Below are positions 8,135-17,100 of a DNA stretch of 38,063 nucleotides, piece by piece. The position numbers were made by a program, and so were the translations under genes. The DNA is from Candidatus Zhuqueibacterota bacterium (lineage in GTDB: Bacteria; Zhuqueibacterota; Zhuqueibacteria; Residuimicrobiales; Krinioviventaceae): positions 1 through 38,063 of the forward strand of contig JAFGKD010000113.1 in the NCBI GenBank assembly GCA_016928775.1. Direction: 5' to 3'. Positions within the stretch are counted from its first letter, which is position 1; the number at the start of each line of letters is the position of its first letter. The notes under the pieces are model-generated. The model ran no database searches, was not told the DNA's origin, and was given only the letters and a program-made list of their open reading frames with translations.

Positions 8135-8824
8135 ATGGCAAAAAAAATACTCATTGTCGATGACGAGAAAGATATTCGAGATTTGCTCGAATTTAATCTT
8201 GAAGCCGAAGGATACAAAACCCACAAGGCGCAGGATGGAGAAGAAGCGCTAAAAAAGGCTGCCGACAAAAAGCCGGACCTTATTTTGCTCGATATTATGC
8301 TGCCGAAAAAAGATGGCTTTGAAGTGCTCAGGGAACTGCGCGCCTCCAGGGAGACGAGTGATATTCCGGTTATTTTTCTTACAGCAAAAGATAGCGAAAT
8401 TGATGAGGTTGTCGGCCTTGAGCTGGGTGCCGATGACTATATCATCAAACCCATATCGATTCGAAAATTGTTAGCGCGTGTTAAAAAATCCTTTCGAAAA
8501 GCGCAACCACAGGTGAATGAAATAGTTGAAAGACTTGAATTTGGTGATCTGTCCATTGATCCATCAAGCTATCAGGTGAATGTCGAAAATACAGAAATCA
8601 TGTTGACAAAAAAGGAATTCGAAATTCTGCTGTTTCTTGCTCGCCGGCCCGGGCGCGTAATCACCCGACGTATCCTGCTTGATGAATTGTGGGATGACAA
8701 CGTGGTTGTCATCGACCGAACCGTCGATGTTCACATACGGAAGATTAGAGAAAAACTTGGACCTCGTTATCAGGATTATATCGAAACCATCAAAGGTGTG
8801 GGTTATCGCTTCAAGAGTGAATAA
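8135..8824 (+). CDS. OmpR/PhoB-family response regulator
   Basis: This 229-residue DNA-binding regulator is activated by phosphorylation. The N-terminal receiver domain (2-118) has the acidic pocket D9/D10, the phospho-acceptor D53 (LLDIMLP), the switch T83 and the conserved K105 (IIKP). The C-terminal winged-helix domain (about 130-229) carries LTKKEFEILLFLARRPGRVITR and ends in the typical DYIETIKGVGYRF wing. All key residues are present. The start codon has no strong ribosome site, but the protein begins as family members do (MAKKILIVDDE). The kinase gene follows after 9 bp, so the two form a two-component operon. The partner kinase resembles PhoR/WalK types. No phosphate genes are nearby, so the signal is unknown. 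Confidence 0.96.
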   Translation: MAKKILIVDDEKDIRDLLEFNLEAEGYKTHKAQDGEEALKKAADKKPDLILLDIMLPKKDGFEVLRELRASRETSDIPVIFLTAKDSEIDEVVGLELGADDYIIKPISIRKLLARVKKSFRKAQPQVNEIVERLEFGDLSIDPSSYQVNVENTEIMLTKKEFEILLFLARRPGRVITRRILLDELWDDNVVVIDRTVDVHIRKIREKLGPRYQDYIETIKGVGYRFKSE

Positions 8825-8833
8825 CATCCTTTC

Positions 8834-10276
8834 ATGAATATCTCCCTCCGCAAAAAAATTATTTTCCTGGTTCTCTCCCTTTTGTTTATTGTGACATTAG
8901 CGGCGAGCGTTATTTCCACAATGGAGATTCAACGATACTATAAAAATCGAATCGTCGACCAAATGATTGTTCAGCTTGATGAAGTAGAATATTTGCTTGG
9001 CACCCAGGTCCTCGGATTCCACGACAGCACGCGCTATAATGAACTGGCACGATATGCTGACCATTCCCGGCATCGCTTGACGCTCATCGATTCGACAGGA
9101 ATCGTTCTTTTTGATTCGCATGTCACCATGGATTCACTGCATTTTCTGGAAAACCATCTCAACAGACCCGAAATTCAAATGGCGCTGAAATCAGACATCG
9201 GTCAAAACCAAAGGAAGAGCGCCACTTTGAATCATACGATGTTTTACGCTGCCAAGCTCTATAAAAACGGCGGAAAACAGTCCGCTATACGGTTCATCCG
9301 ACTGGCATTACCAATCGAAGAAATAGAAGCTGTGCTCAATACAGTACGCTGGAAGATTATGTTAGGTGGCGGGATCGCGCTCATTCTCATCGCAGTGGTC
9401 AGCTATCTTATCGCCAGTCGACTCACCTATCCGATTCATCAACTGTCCACGGTCGCTGAAAAAATCAAGGCCGGGAATTATGATGAACGTTTTGATGTGA
9501 GTGGCAGCGATGAGATTGGCGAATTGGCTGATCTGTTGAATGACATGCTCGACAAGCTCAAATACGATCTGATCAGGATGAAAAAGCTCGAGGAAATGCG
9601 CAGCCAATTTTTAGGCAATGTCTCGCATGAGCTTCGCACGCCAATTTTTTCCGTGCAGGGCTATCTTGAAACACTTATGGAAAATCCCGGTGCTGAACAA
9701 AAAAAGCAACAAAAATTTATAAAAAAAGCCTACCGCCAAGCTGTGCGATTGAATAATTTGCTCACTGATCTGATTGATATTTCCCGAATCGAATCCGGTG
9801 AGATGAAGATGACTTTTAATCCCTTCGACGTGCACGATTGGTTGCATAAAATGGTCATGGACCTCAAAGAGACGGCAGCCGAGCAGTCCGTTTTCATCAA
9901 ACTGGCGAATGAAAAAAATGAACACGTAAAAGTGTTGGGGGATCGAGAGCGCTTGAATCAGGTGATTTTGAACCTCGCCACCAATGCCATCAAATACAAT
10001 AAAATAAACGGCCAAGTTCTTCTTGGCTACACCGTCCTCAGGAATAAAGTGGAAATCTATGTGTCCGATACCGGCCGCGGCATTGAAAAGGAGCATTTGA
10101 CGCGAATTTTTGAGCGATTTTATCGCGTCGATAAAGAGCGCTCTCGCGAAGTTGGCGGTACCGGATTGGGGCTCGCCATTGTCAAACATATTATTGAAGC
10201 GCACGATAGCACAGTTTACGTGGAGAGTGAAATCGGCGTCGGCTCGTCATTCAGTTTTCGATTGCGCAAGGTTTGA
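8834..10276 (+). CDS. Membrane sensor histidine kinase (HAMP, PhoR/WalK-like)
   Basis: This 480-residue inner-membrane kinase autophosphorylates on histidine and passes the phosphate to the regulator encoded just upstream. Membrane helix 1 is at about 8-28 and helix 2 at about 174-196, with a periplasmic sensor of about 145 residues between them. A HAMP linker follows (about 197-250), then the dimerisation/phosphoacceptor helix with H265 in NVSHELRTP, and the ATPase domain with the N box (NLATNAIKYN), G1 (DTGRGI), F (FERFYRVD) and G2 (GGTGLGLAIV) boxes. All catalytic boxes are intact. It ends 7 bp from the oppositely oriented aldo/keto reductase gene, so the two transcripts converge with no room for a terminator. 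The sensed signal is not evident. Confidence 0.96.
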   Translation: MNISLRKKIIFLVLSLLFIVTLAASVISTMEIQRYYKNRIVDQMIVQLDEVEYLLGTQVLGFHDSTRYNELARYADHSRHRLTLIDSTGIVLFDSHVTMDSLHFLENHLNRPEIQMALKSDIGQNQRKSATLNHTMFYAAKLYKNGGKQSAIRFIRLALPIEEIEAVLNTVRWKIMLGGGIALILIAVVSYLIASRLTYPIHQLSTVAEKIKAGNYDERFDVSGSDEIGELADLLNDMLDKLKYDLIRMKKLEEMRSQFLGNVSHELRTPIFSVQGYLETLMENPGAEQKKQQKFIKKAYRQAVRLNNLLTDLIDISRIESGEMKMTFNPFDVHDWLHKMVMDLKETAAEQSVFIKLANEKNEHVKVLGDRERLNQVILNLATNAIKYNKINGQVLLGYTVLRNKVEIYVSDTGRGIEKEHLTRIFERFYRVDKERSREVGGTGLGLAIVKHIIEAHDSTVYVESEIGVGSSFSFRLRKV

Positions 10277-10283
10277 ACGCGGA

Positions 10284-11231
10284 TCACGTCTCCGGGAAAA
10301 TCGGTGCACTGATGCTCCTGGCTACCTGCTGCAAATAGTTGATATCCTCGTCAGTCACCTCCATTGCGGATGCGGCTATGCGAAACGCGCGATCCCAGAA
10401 CAGCGGCTGCCCAGGTGGTATGGCGGCGGTCACGCCCTGCGCATAGGTCCAGGAAAACGCCTTTTGCGCCAATTTTTCATCCTCTTCAGCAATGGGCACA
10501 TACCACGCTTTGGGATAGATTTTTTTCTCGCCCTCACTATAGCGTCGATGTGCAAGACCTTTTAGTGCGAGGATGCCTTTGTTCGTCTCTTTGGCTTTCG
10601 TTAACACCCTGGGGCCAAATTGACCTTGATACCATGCCGCAAAGTTGACGGGAAAAAGAATGGTGTCGAAATTGTAACGCTCCATCGCCATAAGCGCGGC
10701 CAATTCAGAGTGGGCGGAAAATCCAATATAACGGACGAGGCCATCTTTTTGCGCTTTGACAAAGGTTTCCATGGCGCCATCCGGTGCAAAGGCTTTTTCA
10801 ACATCTTCTGCTGTAGTGATGGCGTGCAGCTGGTACAGATCAAAATGGTCGGTTCGCAGTTTTTTCAACGATTGCTCAAGTTCTTTTTGTGCACCTCCTG
10901 CCGATCGTTCGGTTGTTTTGCAGGCCAAAAAGCATTTGGCGCGATAGGATTCAAACGCTGGTCCCAAAACATCTTCTGCATTGCCGTAGCTGGGTGCGAC
11001 ATCAAAATAGTTGATGCCATGGTCCACTGCTTTGCTCACCATATTGTCAACAATTTTCTGTTCTTCATTCATGACCAAAACGCCGCCGAAGCCGAGCATG
11101 GACAATTTTTCGCCCGTACGTCCCAACTGACGCTTCGGCATATCACTGGGCGCACCTGCTAAAAAGTCTGGCAAAATACTGGCTGTCGCTGTGCTGACAA
11201 CAGTCGTTTTGAGAAAGTCTCGCCGTTTCAT
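10284..11231 (-). CDS. Tat-exported aldo/keto reductase
   Basis: This 315-residue NAD(P)H-dependent oxidoreductase of the aldo/keto reductase superfamily has a TIM-barrel fold. It opens with a twin-arginine signal (RRDFLK, residues 3-8, followed by a hydrophobic stretch and AGA near 25-27), so it is expected to be folded in the cytoplasm and exported to the periplasm. The catalytic tetrad is complete: D77 (NYFDVAPSYG), Y82, K105 (ACKTTE) and H136 (YQLHA). GGAGG lies 5 nt before the ATG. It stands alone, converging on the histidine kinase gene. Many FCB genomes carry Tat-signal aldo/keto reductases of unknown substrate; none is suggested here. Confidence 0.94.
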   Translation of the reverse strand: MKRRDFLKTTVVSTATASILPDFLAGAPSDMPKRQLGRTGEKLSMLGFGGVLVMNEEQKIVDNMVSKAVDHGINYFDVAPSYGNAEDVLGPAFESYRAKCFLACKTTERSAGGAQKELEQSLKKLRTDHFDLYQLHAITTAEDVEKAFAPDGAMETFVKAQKDGLVRYIGFSAHSELAALMAMERYNFDTILFPVNFAAWYQGQFGPRVLTKAKETNKGILALKGLAHRRYSEGEKKIYPKAWYVPIAEEDEKLAQKAFSWTYAQGVTAAIPPGQPLFWDRAFRIAASAMEVTDEDINYLQQVARSISAPIFPET

Positions 11232-11729
11232 AGGACCTCCAGGTTTTATTTATTAAAGTAACAAAATTGAGCGAAAAAACAATTTGTTTTATAGCTCGAA
11301 TTCTCTATTATTAAAAAATTGGATTTGAATATAACGAGCACATTCCTTTTGTGAATCCATGTGAACGGGGTCCGGCGATCAAATTTGGATTGCTCTTTTC
11401 GCTCATCCCCTTGCTATCCAAAGCAGCGCAAATATAGCTTGGTGACACCGGCATTTATTTAGTTAGCCTGGTCTCCGCTCTGGCAGACGTTCACCATGCT
11501 CAAAGGATCATTCGCAGCAGTGAGTGGTTCGAGAGCGCTGCGCAAAACGATCATGCCGGGCACTTTTGATGTTGTTCCTTGTTGTTGTCTTTCTTTTTGT
11601 TGGTTAGCCTGATGTATTACAAACCGGCAATATCCTGTTATCGTGTCACTAATAGTATGTCTTCATATTTACGAAACGATGTGCCTGGTATGGTGAGTAT
11701 TTAGATGCAGCGCGGATCATGATAAATAT
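11232..11729. other. Gene-free stretch of about 500 bp
   Basis: I see no convincing gene, repeat copy or structured RNA here. It contains the upstream region of the aldo/keto reductase gene (reading left) and lies downstream of the surface-protein terminator at 11730-11787. Open frames are short and lack ribosome sites. Confidence 0.5.
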
Positions 11730-11787
11730 AAAAAAGGCTCCTCGACGGGTTGTATTCCGGTATCATTCATAACCGTGCCGAGGAGCC
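11730..11787 (-). terminator. Intrinsic terminator after the InlB-repeat surface protein gene
   Basis: On the minus strand GGCTCCTCG (11787-11779) pairs with CGAGGAGCC (11744-11736), with further partial pairing inside, and is followed directly by TTTTTTAT (11735-11728). It lies about 60 bp beyond the stop codon at 11844, past a second hairpin at 11794-11830. Confidence 0.75.
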
Positions 11788-11793
11788 ATACAC

Positions 11794-11830
11794 ATAGCGA
11801 CCGGGTGGGAGGGGGAAACCCAATCGCTAT
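11794..11830 (-). other. Hairpin with C-rich loop in the 3' UTR
   Basis: Arms 11830-11818 and 11806-11794 make a 13-bp stem on the minus-strand RNA. Two pairs are G-U there but C/A mismatches on the plus strand. The 11-nt loop is UUCCCCCUCCC. It sits between the stop codon of the surface protein and its terminator. The C-rich loop resembles the internal loop of the structured elements at 25254-25444. Confidence 0.5.
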
Positions 11831-11843
11831 ATGTTGATTGCAA

Positions 11844-13919
11844 CTATTTGATGAGCGTCATCTTTTTCATTTCGTGAAAGGAGCCAGCTTTGAGACTGTA
11901 GAAATAGAGTCCGGCGCTCACGTCTTTGGCATCAAATTGAATTTTATGGATGCCAGCTTTCATTTCGTGATCGACCAGCGTGACCACCTCGCGACCCAGA
12001 AGATCATAGACGGTTAAATTCACCTGAATATCTTCCTTGAGCTTGAAGACAATCTGCGTCGACGGATTGAAAGGATTGGGGTAATTTTGTAACAAGGCAA
12101 ATTCTTCCGGCGGTGATACGGTAAATTCCACGGTATTGGAATATTCAAAGGCACCATTCGTATCAATCTGTTTCAATCGGTAGTAATAGCGACCTTCCGT
12201 GGTTGCATCTTCGTCGATGAATTCATAGAATTTTGCTTCAGTTGTTGTACCGTATCCTTCGATAAAGCCAATTTTTTCCCAGCTCACATCATCGCCGATC
12301 GAACGTTCGACATTAAAGCCAAGGTTGTTTGTTTCGCTGGCGGTTTGCCATTTGAGCAACAACGCGGCACTCACACTGTTGGGGGCATACTGCACGGAGA
12401 AAGATGCAAGCTCCACCGGTGTTGTGTCAAAAAAGTTCGCGAAAATTGTCATGCTGCTATCAAGTGTGACAGTCACCGGATTCTCGGATGTGTCAATGTC
12501 ACCGGACCAGTTCGAAAACGGATATTTATTCGCATCAAGCGAAACAGCATATAGTGTGACCTGCGTGCCTTGATCCATCGAGTACGGCGGCGTCGCTTTT
12601 GTTGAATCGCTGTCACCAGGCATTTGTATATAAATGTCACCCATGTTCTGATCGGCTTGTAATTGCAATGAGACCTGTTTTCTCGCAAAGACCGCATAAA
12701 TTTCACGTTTTCTATCAATCTGGATATTATACGGCGTAGTTGTGCTCAGCACAATCGTCGTATCTTTTGGTGACGATACATGTTCTGCCCAATGTTTGAA
12801 TTCATAGCCGCTCGCTGGCGTCGCTTTGAGTTGTACTTGTGTGCCGTGGCTGTATATGTGCCATTGGTCGGCAACCGGATTTGTTGATCCACTTTCTGCC
12901 GGATCCGTCTGAATGAACAGGGAATCCTGCTTTAAGACAAAAATGGCTTTCATCTGAGTATTCGCCGTCATTTTGACACGGGTGCCGGCTTGGATTGAAT
13001 CTTCGATTTCGGCTGAAGTGGGTGTTGCCTCCCAGTGGCTAAATATATAGCCGGATCCCGTCGCCGGTTTGGCAAAAATGTCAGCCCATACCAGAGCATT
13101 GTACACCACAGGATTCGATGGAATTACTTCCCCAACTGCCGGCTGCGGCGTTGCCGTGAGGGTGTAACGTTTCAACACAAAGTTGGCCGTCACCTGGTGG
13201 TTTTCATTCATAGTGATCTGCACTTTTTCAGTCGCCACACTGTCGCCATCTACCGTCCAGTGCGATAGTCTGTAATGTTCTTGTGTGGCCGCCGAGTCGA
13301 TTTGAATGGTGACAACCTCGCCATCACTAACTGAATAAAGATATTCATCGGATTTTGGGATCGTTTCTCCAACATCAGCCGGACTCACATCGATGGTCAA
13401 TTTGGCTTCACCGCTGTGAATTTCCACAACCACCGTGCTGCGTCCAAAAAACAGGGCCGGCTCTTCGATCGGCTCGCCGGTAAGCTTGTTCAGATTCGTC
13501 ACATTTGCCTGCGGTATGGCAACCACTTGATTGGTTTCGGAGACCAGCTGGTAAAACTTTAGTGTGTCGTTTTCCGTGAATCCATCGTCAAGTACAACAC
13601 CATTTTCTCGATATTCTTTGTATGCAATAATTTTAATGTATTCGTTGGGTCCGAATTCTGTAAAATCCTTTTTCATCGTGATGACACCAACGCACAACGT
13701 ATCGCCATTCGCTTTTTCGTTGAATACACCAATCTTGTCATCCTTGAGAGGAATGTACCCCATATAATTATATTCTTTGATATAAATATTCATGGGCTCG
13801 TAATTGCTGGGTGGATTGACAAAGTCTTCCGGTGCCACGGCGAATGATGCGGATGTTCCCAAAATTGAAACAAACAGCATCAAAAATGGAAACAGCGTCA
13901 GAAACTTTTTCAACTTCAT
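11844..13919 (-). CDS. Secreted surface protein with InlB-like repeats and T9SS sorting domain
   Basis: The product is a 691-residue exported protein. The start at 13919 is preferred because GAGG lies 6 nt upstream, and it is followed by a Sec signal peptide ending near SFA-VAP. Residues about 28-160 form a domain ('NYEPMNIYI...DDKIGVF...CVGVITM...DDGFTENDTLKFY') also found twice in the giant protein upstream. About 165-480 hold four or so 'divergent InlB B-repeat' units (YTLTATP...GYIFSHWEA, then ITMNENHQVTANF-type endings). About 485-600 looks fibronectin-III-like (LKWQTASETNNLGFNVER). The last 85 residues are a FlgD-like T9SS type A sorting domain (LLQNYPNPFNPST...LKAGSFHEMKKMTLIK). It is expected to be displayed on or released from the cell surface. 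The ligand is unknown. It follows the giant gene by 230 bp. Confidence 0.92.
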   Translation of the reverse strand: MKLKKFLTLFPFLMLFVSILGTSASFAVAPEDFVNPPSNYEPMNIYIKEYNYMGYIPLKDDKIGVFNEKANGDTLCVGVITMKKDFTEFGPNEYIKIIAYKEYRENGVVLDDGFTENDTLKFYQLVSETNQVVAIPQANVTNLNKLTGEPIEEPALFFGRSTVVVEIHSGEAKLTIDVSPADVGETIPKSDEYLYSVSDGEVVTIQIDSAATQEHYRLSHWTVDGDSVATEKVQITMNENHQVTANFVLKRYTLTATPQPAVGEVIPSNPVVYNALVWADIFAKPATGSGYIFSHWEATPTSAEIEDSIQAGTRVKMTANTQMKAIFVLKQDSLFIQTDPAESGSTNPVADQWHIYSHGTQVQLKATPASGYEFKHWAEHVSSPKDTTIVLSTTTPYNIQIDRKREIYAVFARKQVSLQLQADQNMGDIYIQMPGDSDSTKATPPYSMDQGTQVTLYAVSLDANKYPFSNWSGDIDTSENPVTVTLDSSMTIFANFFDTTPVELASFSVQYAPNSVSAALLLKWQTASETNNLGFNVERSIGDDVSWEKIGFIEGYGTTTEAKFYEFIDEDATTEGRYYYRLKQIDTNGAFEYSNTVEFTVSPPEEFALLQNYPNPFNPSTQIVFKLKEDIQVNLTVYDLLGREVVTLVDHEMKAGIHKIQFDAKDVSAGLYFYSLKAGSFHEMKKMTLIK

Positions 13920-13979
13920 GATTAACCTCATTCTTTAGATTATGCTTTTTACGTGAATTAGCCTCTCAACATCTCGATA

Positions 13980-14023
13980 GCGATTCTTTTGACACCATCC
14001 TGTGATGAGGTCAAAAGAATCGC
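13980..14023. repeat. 14-bp perfect inverted repeat between the two surface-protein genes
   Basis: GCGATTCTTTTGAC at 13980-13993 is repeated in inverse orientation at 14010-14023, with a 16-nt loop. No T-run follows on the minus strand. It sits about 60 bp upstream of the InlB-repeat gene start, so it may be a leader hairpin, a processing site or a remnant terminator. Confidence 0.6.
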
Positions 14024-14115
14024 CACTCTCCACAGTCTGTCTCAATGCTCAAGGCTCTCCATGTTTTTGTTCTTTGCATAATTTTAGCTTTTTTTCTCGC
14101 TCATACTAGTAATAG

Positions 14116-14143
14116 TTCGGGAGGAGGGTGTCCTCCTCCCGAA
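14116..14143 (-). terminator. Strong hairpin just after the giant surface protein gene
   Basis: A perfect 12-bp stem (14143-14132 with 14127-14116, minus strand TTCGGGAGGAGG) with a 4-nt loop starts 8 bp beyond the stop codon. There is no U-tract after it, so it is either a weak or factor-assisted terminator, or an mRNA-stabilising 3' hairpin. Confidence 0.5.
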
Positions 14144-14150
14144 TGACTGT

Positions 14151-17100
14151 TTATTTCGCAAACAGCATTTTTTTGGTTTGAACAAAGTTGCCGGCGGTCA
14201 TTTTGTAGAAATAGATACCGGTGGCAACACGTCGTCCGTTCGAATCAGTGCCAGTCCATTCCAGATTATGGTAACCAGCGGCCATTTTGCTGTCAACCAG
14301 AGTGGTGACCAGCTTGCCGGTGATATCATAAACCTGCACTTTGACGTTCGCCTCATTTGGAACGGCAAACGTGATCGTCGTGCTCGGATTAAAAGGATTG
14401 GGATAATTCTGCTTTAATTCAAATGCTTGCGGCAGTGCTGCAACGTCCGGTTTCAAATCAAGTGTGACCGTAGCTGTGGCGCGCGGCTGAAATGTTTGTG
14501 CTTCGCTTGCTGTGCCAGTCGCTTTATTCAGATAACTGATATCATCCAAGCTCAAATCAACTTGCTGATTGTCGCCGGCTTTCCACACCTTGAAGGATAT
14601 GGAATTGCCTTTGGTGAAGCCATTGCCACTGCCATCGTCCATACCGGCAATGAGGGCTAACGGTTTTTCTTTGGAAAATTCGTGTTCGACAACAACCGAA
14701 CCAACCATTTTATCACCGTCGTAAGCGGCAATCTCATCGCCAATGGCAAGCGGTTGACCGTCAATACGCACCTCATTGATGTAGAAATTCATCGGCATGT
14801 ACGGATTACCCAGGTCACGCGCAAAGTGCTTCGGTATTGCCGCTTCTTTTTTCGCCATCAATTTTGGCAATTGATCTTGACCCGGGCAGCCTATTTCAAG
14901 AGATGCTGCTGCATTGACCTTGATATAGTAGCCTTGTCCGGCGTGCATGGTGCCAATACCGTTATACCAGCCATTATTCTCGGTGACAAAGGCCAGTCTT
15001 TCAAGCGCGTGGCCATATTGATCCATGGCTTTGTCCAGGACACCCAGATTTACTAACGCTTGCAGAACGTCAAGCGCATCCTGCGCGGATTCCAGGCAGG
15101 GATAGCTGATGATGTTCCATCCGACCTTGAGAGCCATCGTGGTCGGTGTTGTGACCAGCGTATTGCTCTGAATCGGCAAGAGTACATCTTCACTGACCTT
15201 GACATAATAGCCTTCGGTATCCTGCCAGTTGCCAATATTATTCTGCCAGTTGCCCAGAATAACTTCAATGGTATTACCATCTTCATCCTGGACCTTGATT
15301 AGCCGGGGTTCAATTGGATTCAATATACCGGCACCCAGGATACTTGGCGTGGCGATGTCAAAGAGATCGATGAACGGCGATGGATCAACGGCCAGAGAAA
15401 AGATGTTCCAGCCTTTGGTCAGCCAGATTTCCTGTCCGCTAATACGTGGTTCACCGCGCAACAACTCGACGCGCGTGGAACGTTGTTCGAATACGACATT
15501 GTATTCCCGCTCATCAACACCGACTTTGTAGTATTCAATAAAATTATCCGGCACATTATACTCGGTGTCCGTTTTCGAATCCCAGTAGCGGAAATATATT
15601 TTGTTGCCTTCGGTGAAACCGTTGGTGATGCCATCAGTGGGATCATCATCTTTGGAGCAAACAACAATGGCATAATTATCCCGACTGACAACTTTATCCA
15701 GTTTCACGTAACCCACGCACGCGCTGGCGTCATAGATGCCAATTTCGTCGCCGGGCTGCAATGGTTTGCCATTATAGAATTCGGCACGGGTGACGTAGAA
15801 GGTCATCGCGTTGTAGGGATTACCTTCCCAGACAATCTTGTCAGCAAAGTGTTTGACGACCGGCAGATCACCATAAGGCATTCCAACGGTAAAGATCGCA
15901 CCTTCCTGACGCAGACCACCTTTGGAATGTTCATTGATCACCGTCGCGCCCTCGGTGTACTGGGCGTTATCATAATCATCACACTCACCCTGCAACAGCC
16001 AGTTGTTCTGGATCTCATTGATCGTGCCATGTCGACGCAAAATTCTCAATTCATCAACATTTTCATAGCCGTTTATGCCGTCTGCCGGATTGGTGTCCGG
16101 GAACAAGCCGGCGGCTTTGACTTCCAGATCAAACGGTTCCTGTGTATAGGTGCCGTTTGTTTGCACGAACCAGAAGAATGGCGTATAGGTGTTCGTTGTG
16201 ACCCCGCAATTGTCGACAATCGGGATGCCCTGGCCGCCCATTGGCGGTGTGTCGATGTGTTGCGCTGTCATTTCGAGACTGTGCGGAATCGTGACTTGGC
16301 CGACTTCATTGCGGAACGTGAAAGCCATTGGACGATACTCGTCACGCGAACCGACCGGGAATTCCTGACGTTCATTGCTTGACCAGGCGTCGATTTCGGC
16401 GTTCATGAATTTTTTCGTGATTCGACCGATGACATGGCTGACATTTCCTGGTCCCATGCAGTCGCGATCAAATCCCTGGCCCAAACCGGGGGCCGGCGCC
16501 GGAATCTGAATGTAATTGTTCTCATCCGTATCCAGCAAGCCGTTGCAGAAGGAGATGTGATCGACTCGCAGGTTACCACCTGTCACGTGCACGATATCCG
16601 TTGGGGTATCTTTATCGAGCATGATGTGCGCTGGTCCGGGCGGTGGCGGAATGAGAACCGTGTTCACCGGCGGGCGTATATCCATGCCAGCTTTGGGCAC
16701 GTAGACCATTTGCGGTGTTTGCCCACCGGCAAAGACCAGTGGCGACCAGAATTCGCACACCGGATCGGTCGCTAATGGATATACATTCGACTCATTTTCA
16801 AAATAAACATCTCCGAGAACAGTCATTGTGGCATTCGGCTGCACGCTCAGGTTGTTGCGAATGTTCAGCGTGTTGTTACCAACCACTGTCACCGGATGAC
16901 CAATGACGACAAATTTGTTGACAAGATTTTGATTTCGAGTAAATGTCAACGTTTTTACGGTGCCCGGTAATTCCACACCTGCTACCAAATACGGAACGTG
17001 GTTGGGTGCGTTGGCCAGACTCGGCGGTCTCGGCGGCACCGGTAATGGGGCGTACGGCGCATTATTATTGACCCATCGGATGTCCCAATTGCCATTGTTC

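Noticed and set aside
8135..10276. Naming the two-component pair phoB/phoR
   Set aside because: The domain layout fits, but no phosphate transport or phoU genes are nearby, and the kinase lacks a clear PAS domain of the classic PhoR type.
10110..10565. A 151-codon plus-strand frame spanning the kinase/reductase junction
   Set aside because: It overlaps the end of the histidine kinase gene in another frame and runs antisense to the reductase. Composition and lack of ribosome site argue against it.
15483..16382. A 299-codon plus-strand open frame and other long plus-strand frames within 14178-20984
   Set aside because: They lie antisense to the giant surface-protein gene, have no recognisable domains or ribosome sites, and follow from that gene's base composition.
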